Assembly (NCBI GenBank): GCA_937898265.1
Contig: CALEJM010000110.1
Location: 1 to 11,613 of the forward strand
Reading direction: 5' to 3'
Length of the DNA: 11,613 nt
DNA from: an uncultured Porphyromonadaceae bacterium
GTDB taxonomy: Bacteria; Bacteroidota; Bacteroidia; Bacteroidales; Paludibacteraceae
A program made the position numbers and the translations under genes. This document shows, piece by piece, positions 8,207 to 11,613 of this stretch. Each line of letters opens with the position of its first letter. Positions within the stretch are counted from its first letter, which is position 1. The notes under the pieces are model-generated. The model ran no database searches. It was not told where the DNA came from and saw only the letters and a list, made by a program, of their open reading frames with translations.

Positions 8207-8908
8207 ATGAAACTTACTAACAAAATGTTTGCAGAATGTCTCGGCACATTCTGGCTCGTTTTAGGTGGTTGCGGAACCGCATTGTTCGGTCACGTAGGCT
8301 TCCTCGGCGTATCATTGGCATTCGGTCTCACCGTAGTGGCTATGGCTTATGGCATCGGTCACATCTCAGGTGCACACCTCAACCCAGCAGTATCATTCGG
8401 TTGCTTCGTCAACGGTCGCATGTCTGTAACAGAGATGTTGGCTTACTGGGCAGCTCAAATTGTTGGTGCTATCATCGCAGCTGGCGTATTGTTTGCCATC
8501 GTAAAAACAGCAGGCATGGAAGTTGGCACATTCGCTGCCAACGGTTGGGGCGACTTCTTCAACGACGCTGACGTAGCTGGCGGTTATCTCCGTACCAACG
8601 CTTGCGGTGCATTCATCGTTGAGGCTGTACTCACCTTCATCTTCTTGTTGGTAATCCTCGGCTCAACCGACGAACGCGCCAACAACAAATTCGCAGGTCT
8701 TGCCATCGGTCTCTGCCTCACACTCATCCACCTCATCAGCATCCCTTTGACCAACACCAGCGTCAACCCAGCCCGTTCAATCTCACAAGCCATCTTCTCT
8801 GAGAACGCATTGGCATTGCCACAACTCTGGTTGTTCATCGTTGCTCCATTGGTAGGTGCTTGCCTCGCAGGCTTGGTTTACAAACTCCTCTCTTGCGAGA
8901 AGAAATAA
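8207..8908 (+). CDS. aqpZ: Aquaporin Z family water channel
   Basis: A 233-residue member of the major intrinsic protein family, with six membrane helices in the inner membrane. Both half-helix motifs are present: HLNPAVS (NPA at 59-61) and TSVNPARS (NPA at 187-189). By alignment the selectivity filter is F39, H175, T184 and R190, the combination of water-selective AqpZ rather than glycerol facilitators. FAECLGTFWLVLGGCGTALF and FGLTVVAMAYGIGHISGAH are typical first- and second-helix sequences. The insert at residues 104-130 (MEVGTFAANGWGDFFNDADVAGG) is the extracellular loop C region. The start is ATG at 8207 after an AT-rich leader. A strong terminator follows 50 bases after the stop. Expression may come from the thioesterase promoter or a local one that is not recognisable. 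Confidence 0.95.
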   Translation: MKLTNKMFAECLGTFWLVLGGCGTALFGHVGFLGVSLAFGLTVVAMAYGIGHISGAHLNPAVSFGCFVNGRMSVTEMLAYWAAQIVGAIIAAGVLFAIVKTAGMEVGTFAANGWGDFFNDADVAGGYLRTNACGAFIVEAVLTFIFLLVILGSTDERANNKFAGLAIGLCLTLIHLISIPLTNTSVNPARSISQAIFSENALALPQLWLFIVAPLVGACLAGLVYKLLSCEKK

Positions 8909-8958
8909 TCCCGTCACATCCTGAGGAACGAATCATTTGATTCCTCACCTCACAACAT

Positions 8959-8993
8959 AGCCCGACAGCATGAAACTGTCGGGCTTTTCTTTT
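8959..8993 (+). terminator. Rho-independent terminator after aqpZ
   Basis: AGCCCGACAG (8959-8968) pairs perfectly with CTGTCGGGCT (8976-8985), a 10-bp stem with loop CATGAAA, followed by TTTCTTTT. It closes the conserved part of the window; everything after it differs in base composition. Confidence 0.9.
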
Positions 8994-9042
8994 CCCCACA
9001 AAGCATTCTCAAGAATAGTTCACTAAACCTTAGTTGTTAAAC

Positions 9043-9073
9043 TTGGTCAAATCAATACATTATAGTAACTTTG
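9043..9073 (+). promoter_or_regulatory. Probable Bacteroidetes promoter for the 9090 gene
   Basis: TAACTTTG at 9066-9073 matches TAnnTTTG. TTG at 9043-9045 lies 20 bases upstream, a suitable place for the -33 element. Transcription would start about 10 bases before the ATG at 9090, giving a very short leader. Confidence 0.6.
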
Positions 9074-9089
9074 CAAAAAACAACAAACT

Positions 9090-9722
9090 ATGGATAGAAA
9101 AATCATATTTATCGTTTTGATGCTCATCTTGACTTTGACCTTTAATAAGGCTGAAGCGCAAAGAATTATTGTAAGAATTCTGGATAGCACCTACATACCT
9201 TCAATTGTAAAAGAAAAGTCCATTATAAACGAAGTTGATTGGAAAGCAGAGTTACAGAAAGTGGATAACGATAAGGACCGTTTATGTTTTCAATGCATCG
9301 TCAAAGAAAACAACAGAAAGAATCGGGTCTATCTAACCTGTGACAATCCAGAATTCAGAAACTACCTTGCTGCTTTCGTCTTTGAAAATTTTGAGCAATC
9401 ATTTCCAGGAAAGAAAGGGATAAGTCGTCAGTTATCGGAAGCCTATACATTTTATTTCCTTTCAAATGCAGAACGGGATGTGTTTGTCCGTTTTTTGGAG
9501 CAACATCCATTACAATTTGAAGATATAAGTATTCTGGGACCCAGCGTTTCCATACCCGCATCATCAAATTTGACATTTAATGACACATATCAAAATGTGC
9601 AAACATATTTGGACTATATCAAATTTCCAGAGGCTTATTCATTTGTAAAAGAAAAAGAAAAGTCTAATCAGTTTGAGATAGTAAATGTTGGTATCCAATC
9701 AGTCAAGCCAACGGCACACTGA
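9090..9722 (+). CDS. Secreted protein; probable N-terminal remnant of a subtilisin-like (S8) protease
   Basis: A 210-residue ORF with a signal peptide (MDRKIIFIVLMLILTLTFNKAEA, cleaved before QR). Residues 25-150 resemble no motif I can name and would fit a prodomain. Residues of about 160-203 (FNDTYQNVQTYLDYIKFPEAYSFV, then FEIVNVGI) read like the entry to the catalytic domain of Bacteroidetes subtilases, where N-D-x-Y, an I-x-x-P-E-A segment and a V-x-V-x-I-I-D strand come in that order. The ORF ends just before the expected catalytic Asp. It ends in SVKPTAH with a TGA, while an apparently type IX secretion-like tail continues in another frame (9677-9817). It is AT-richer and uses AGA/ATA/AAA codons more than its upstream neighbours, suggesting transfer. 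The start and signal peptide are solid. The protease origin is inference; it could also be an unrelated secreted protein. Confidence 0.6.
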   Translation: MDRKIIFIVLMLILTLTFNKAEAQRIIVRILDSTYIPSIVKEKSIINEVDWKAELQKVDNDKDRLCFQCIVKENNRKNRVYLTCDNPEFRNYLAAFVFENFEQSFPGKKGISRQLSEAYTFYFLSNAERDVFVRFLEQHPLQFEDISILGPSVSIPASSNLTFNDTYQNVQTYLDYIKFPEAYSFVKEKEKSNQFEIVNVGIQSVKPTAH

Positions 9723-9817
9723 CCATTTCCGTGGACAATATGCCTAAAGGTGTCTACTATGTAACGCAGAATGTAGAAGGCACGGTTGCTGATACGAAAT
9801 CGCTGATAGTTCAATAA
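9677..9817 (+). pseudogene. Out-of-frame C-terminal tail, type IX secretion sorting-domain-like
   Basis: The frame one base behind the 9090 ORF is open from 9677 to the TAA at 9815-9817 without a start of its own. From 9707 it encodes a segment starting ANGTLTISVDNMPKGVYYV, continuing to VADTKSLIVQ. An L-x-I-S-x-x-x-x-P-x-G-V-Y-x-V strand followed by a K-x-L-I-V end is the pattern of the last part of type A type IX secretion (Por_Secre_tail) domains. Base composition here is closer to the upstream genes than the AT-rich ORF it abuts. The simplest reading is that an internal deletion joined a 5' part to this 3' end and changed the frame. A plain one-base frameshift in a shorter gene is the alternative. 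Confidence 0.5.
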
Positions 9818-9842
9818 ACGACAGACATATAAAACACAAGTT

Positions 9843-9884
9843 ATCCCCACCTACAATACAATATTGTATCATGTAGGTGGGGAT
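9843..9884. terminator. Long hairpin after the remnant gene, possible terminator
   Basis: ATCCCCACCTACA (9843-9855) is perfectly complementary to TGTAGGTGGGGAT (9872-9884), a 13-bp stem. The space between is itself a 14-base palindrome (ATACAATATTGTAT, 9856-9869) plus CA, so the hairpin can extend further. It lies 25 bases after the tail's stop. A long U-run is lacking, so the terminator role is likely but not certain; it would look similar on either strand. Confidence 0.5.
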
Positions 9885-10232
9885 TGCTTTATTCGGATTA
9901 TGGCACAGTACATCAGCCGAAGCAAATCAACCCTCACAAACCCTGACCTACATAGCTTTTCGCAAAAATTGTCGGAGACCATGCAAGGCTTGCACGATGT
10001 CGCTTGCAGAAAAGGACCTGTCATGAAAAACAAAAACCGAGATCACAAGAGATCACAGTTGAAAGTCGTGATTCCCTGATGATCAATGATTTCTCATTAC
10101 AATTTCTACATTTACACGTAGCACCGGAAAGAATTTCTTTATCGTAATCTCTTCACTCCAATTTCTTGCGCAAGCAATACCCCATTCCACAACCGAAACA
10201 CTCTTTTTGCCAAGTGTACGCGAACAAAAACT
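9885..10232. other. Intergenic stretch without recognisable gene
   Basis: No credible coding sequence was found. A 71-codon frame (9864-10079) begins with a TTG inside the hairpin and has no recognisable motif. The only structure seen is one copy of a 22-bp direct repeat at 10037-10058, followed at 10068-10084 by a partly complementary stretch (GTGATTCC...GATGATC). Confidence 0.6.
10037..10058 (+). repeat. 22-bp direct repeat, left copy
   Basis: Two head-to-tail near-identical 10-mers (GAGATCACAA, GAGATCACAG) preceded by CC. The right copy at 10603-10624 has the same layout with GAAATC in place of GAGATC in both halves, so 20 of 22 bases match. Similarity extends weakly upstream (TGAAAAACAAAAA versus TGAACAAAAAGACC). 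The two copies bracket the 42-bp array. Confidence 0.75.
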
Positions 10233-10520
10233 GTCGTGCACAGAGTTTGTGCAAGGTGACACAAACATAAAACTCTAATACATGTTAAAAAGGACGATTG
10301 ACAGTTAATGCATGCACAACTTCCCAAACTTTGTGCGAGTTGACACAGACGCATGTAAGTCGTGCACAGACTTTGTGCGAGGTAGCACAAACCCATGTAA
10401 GTCGTGCACGGACTTTGTGCGAGTTGACACAAACGCATGTAAGTCGTGCACGGACTTTGTGCGAGGTAGCACAAACCCATGTAAGTCGTGCACGAACTTT
10501 GTGCGAGGTAGCACAAAAGG
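10233..10520. repeat. 42-bp tandem repeat array with a hairpin in each good unit
   Basis: Units begin every 42 bases at 10233, 10275 (badly decayed), 10317 (diverged first 11 bases), 10359, 10401, 10443 and 10485 (incomplete). A good unit starts GTCGTGCAC, has TTTGTGC at unit positions 14-20, then a 6-base loop, then GCACAAA at 27-33, and ends in CATGTAA. Units at 10359 and 10443 differ at one base only. Two loop types alternate: GAGGTA with a 7-bp stem (10359, 10443, 10485), and a type with GTTGACAC and a 6-bp stem (10317, 10401, with 10233 similar). There are no unique spacers, so it is not a CRISPR. Since 42 is divisible by three, several frames on both strands stay open, and none looks like a protein. 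The function is unknown: an RNA with serial hairpins, a protein-binding site array, or a BIME/REP-like element are all possible. Confidence 0.93.
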
Positions 10521-10532
10521 TATGCACCTCGC
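10503..10532. repeat. Closing inverted repeat at the 3' edge of the array
   Basis: In the last, incomplete unit, GCGAGGT (10503-10509) can pair with ACCTCGC (10526-10532) just outside the array. This pairing competes with the usual TTTGTGC/GCACAAA hairpin and occurs only at this end. Confidence 0.5.
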
Positions 10533-10602
10533 CTCTCTCCCACGGCCACTTGACTAAGTTTTCTTGAAGATTGATTGTGACTCCTGAACAAAAAGACCAA
10601 AG

Positions 10603-10624
10603 CCGAAATCACAAGAAATCACAG
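10603..10624 (+). repeat. 22-bp direct repeat, right copy
   Basis: Two 10-mers, GAAATCACAA and GAAATCACAG, preceded by CC; 20 of 22 bases match the left copy at 10037-10058, in the same orientation. Its first 11 bases are also exactly complementary to 10670-10680. Confidence 0.75.
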
Positions 10625-10695
10625 CAGAAACCGTAAATCTGCAATGATGTTTCAATCCTCATGACGAACTGTGATTTCGGGTTTTCTTGTTTTTT
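10615..10695 (+). terminator. Stem-loop with T-rich tail between the array and hsdM
   Basis: GAAATCACAG (10615-10624) pairs with CTGTGATTTC (10669-10678), enclosing a small GCAGA/TCTGC hairpin (10624-10642). The right arm is followed by GGGTTTTCTTGTTTTTT. It could end a transcript coming from the array before hsdM. The long loop makes this weaker than the other two terminators. The outer bases can alternatively pair as CCGAAATCACA (10603-10613) with TGTGATTTCGG (10670-10680). Confidence 0.45.
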
Positions 10696-10759
10696 GCTTC
10701 TTAATCTCCGTCCAGCCAAAATAGTTCCCTTTTTCGTTCCCGTTCCCACCGAAAATATG

Positions 10760-10767
10760 TATATTTG
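10760..10767 (+). promoter_or_regulatory. Probable -7 promoter element for hsdM
   Basis: TATATTTG matches TAnnTTTG, 53 bases before the hsdM ATG. No convincing TTTG is found 19-21 bases upstream. AAGGA at 10812-10816, 4 bases before the ATG, is an unusually clear Shine-Dalgarno site for this group and supports the start at 10821. Confidence 0.55.
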
Positions 10768-10820
10768 TGCCGTAATTTAGGATTATTCTATACATCAGCA
10801 AAAACAAACATAAGGACATC

Positions 10821-11613
10821 ATGACAGACAAGATAAATATCCGCAAACTTGAAGCAGACCTTTGGGAGTCAGCAGATTTACTTCGTGCAGGTTCAAAACT
10901 GACCAGCAGTCAGTATTGTATGCCGGTGTTGGCGTTGCTCTTTCTTCGCTATGCCTACAGCCGTTTCAAGATGGTGGAGGCAGAACTGCTGAAGAACCGA
11001 CCAAGCCGTGGCGGACGAGTCTTACCTGTAGAGCCAAGCGATTTCGCGGCAAAGAGTGCCCTCTATCTGCCTCGTGAGGCACAGTTCGACTATCTTGTCA
11101 ATCTCTCCGACGACCAGCCATTGGGCGAAGCGGTCAATCATGCGATGTCTCTCGTGGAGGAGCAAAGCGAACAACTGACAGGTATCCTACCTAAGACATA
11201 CACGATGTTCAGCGATGAATTGTTGCGTGAACTCCTTCGCATCTTCAACAACAAGACGCTCGACGAGATTGGTGGTGATGTGATTGGTCGTATCTATGAG
11301 TATTTTCTCTCCAAGTTTGCCAAGGCTGTAGCATCAGACGATGGTGTGTTCTTCACCCCAAAGTCTTTGGTCAAGATGCTTGTCAATGTACTGGAACCAG
11401 AACAAGGTGTGATGCTTGCCCCCGCTTGTGGTTCGGGCGGTATGTTCGTTCAGACGGGTGACTTCGTGAATGCAGGAGGCATGAACGCCAACACCCAGAT
11501 GACCTTCTACGGTCAGGAGAAAGTGGAGTACAATGCTCAGCTCTGTTTGATGAACATGGCAGTTCATGGATTGAATGGTCGTATCGTCAGTGGCGATGAA
11601 GCCAATTCATTCT
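10821..11613 (+). CDS. hsdM: Type I restriction-modification system DNA methyltransferase subunit HsdM (3' end outside window)
   Basis: The frame is open from ATG 10821 to the window end (264 codons, no stop). The modification subunit transfers a methyl group from S-adenosylmethionine to adenine and, with HsdS and HsdR, forms the type I complex. The N-terminal HsdM_N helical domain starts INIRKLEADLWESADLLR and contains SSQYCMPVLALLFLRYA. The linker (LDEIGGDVIGRIYEYFLSKFA) leads into the N6-Mtase domain: DDGVFFTPKSLVKMLV, motif I LAPACGSGGMFVQTG (APACGSGG at residues 200-207), then FYGQEKVEYNAQLCLMNMAVHGL. The catalytic NPPF motif would lie beyond the window. The usual Asp before PACGSGG is Ala here (GCC at 11418). 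The hsdS and hsdR genes are expected downstream but cannot be seen. Composition returns to about that of the upstream genes. Confidence 0.95.
   Translation, partial: MTDKINIRKLEADLWESADLLRAGSKLTSSQYCMPVLALLFLRYAYSRFKMVEAELLKNRPSRGGRVLPVEPSDFAAKSALYLPREAQFDYLVNLSDDQPLGEAVNHAMSLVEEQSEQLTGILPKTYTMFSDELLRELLRIFNNKTLDEIGGDVIGRIYEYFLSKFAKAVASDDGVFFTPKSLVKMLVNVLEPEQGVMLAPACGSGGMFVQTGDFVNAGGMNANTQMTFYGQEKVEYNAQLCLMNMAVHGLNGRIVSGDEANSF

Noticed and set aside
9864..10079. 71-codon + strand frame
   Set aside because: It starts with TTG inside a perfect hairpin, has no ribosome-binding site or recognisable motif, and runs across the dispersed 22-bp repeat.
10233..10520. CRISPR array
   Set aside because: The whole 42-bp unit is repeated, with no unique spacers, and no cas genes are visible.
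10139..10612. Long open frames across the 42-bp array on both strands, encoding 14-residue peptide repeats
   Set aside because: The repeat length is a multiple of three, so a stop-free frame stays open in every unit. Several frames on both strands are open at once, translations are Cys/Thr/His-rich without domain sense, and flanking parts do not extend to credible proteins.
10233..10624. Replication origin or plasmid iterons
   Set aside because: No replication initiator gene is nearby and no DnaA-box cluster was recognised. recF is 3 kb away, in an operon with envelope genes, not beside dnaA/dnaN.

Overview
The window reads as a Bacteroidales chromosome, most like Prevotella/Bacteroides. Three things point there: KISTS-type methionyl-tRNA synthetase, families largely restricted to Bacteroidetes (DUF4254, DUF4954), and promoter elements of the Bacteroidetes type (TAnnTTTG at about -7, weak Shine-Dalgarno sites). 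Coding is C-rich at third positions up to about 8.9 kb and then becomes visibly AT-richer. All supported genes lie on the + strand. No tRNA, rRNA, insertion sequence or CRISPR was seen.

Region 1 (1-2360) holds the 3' part of metG, a small ribbon-helix-helix-like protein coupled by an ATGA overlap to a small secreted protein that looks like the N-terminal domain of M6-type metallopeptidases without a protease, and a small outer-membrane beta-barrel protein closed by a UUCG-loop terminator. Region 2 (2388-7676) is a tight probable operon: DUF4254 protein, family 9 glycosyltransferase, DUF4954 beta-helix protein, RecF, and a thioredoxin-fold TlpA/ResA-like lipoprotein. The first three suggest lipopolysaccharide or other cell-envelope glycan work. 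recF is coupled to them by a 4-nt overlap. Region 3 (7705-8993) holds a hotdog-fold acyl-CoA thioesterase with its own promoter and an AqpZ-type water channel followed by a strong terminator.

Region 4 (9000-11613) looks accessory. It starts with an AT-rich secreted ORF that appears to be the N-terminal remnant of a subtilisin-like protease. Out of frame and directly abutting it is what looks like a type IX secretion C-terminal tail, as if the catalytic domain had been deleted. Then comes about 1 kb without a credible gene. Its centre is a 42-bp tandem array (10233 to about 10520), each good unit containing a small hairpin. The units alternate between two loop types, and related 22-bp direct repeats flank the array about 0.57 kb apart. 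A type I restriction-modification methyltransferase gene (hsdM) follows under its own probable promoter and runs off the window.

The most unusual item is the hairpin-bearing 42-bp array just upstream of the type I restriction-modification locus. Its function cannot be read from the sequence.
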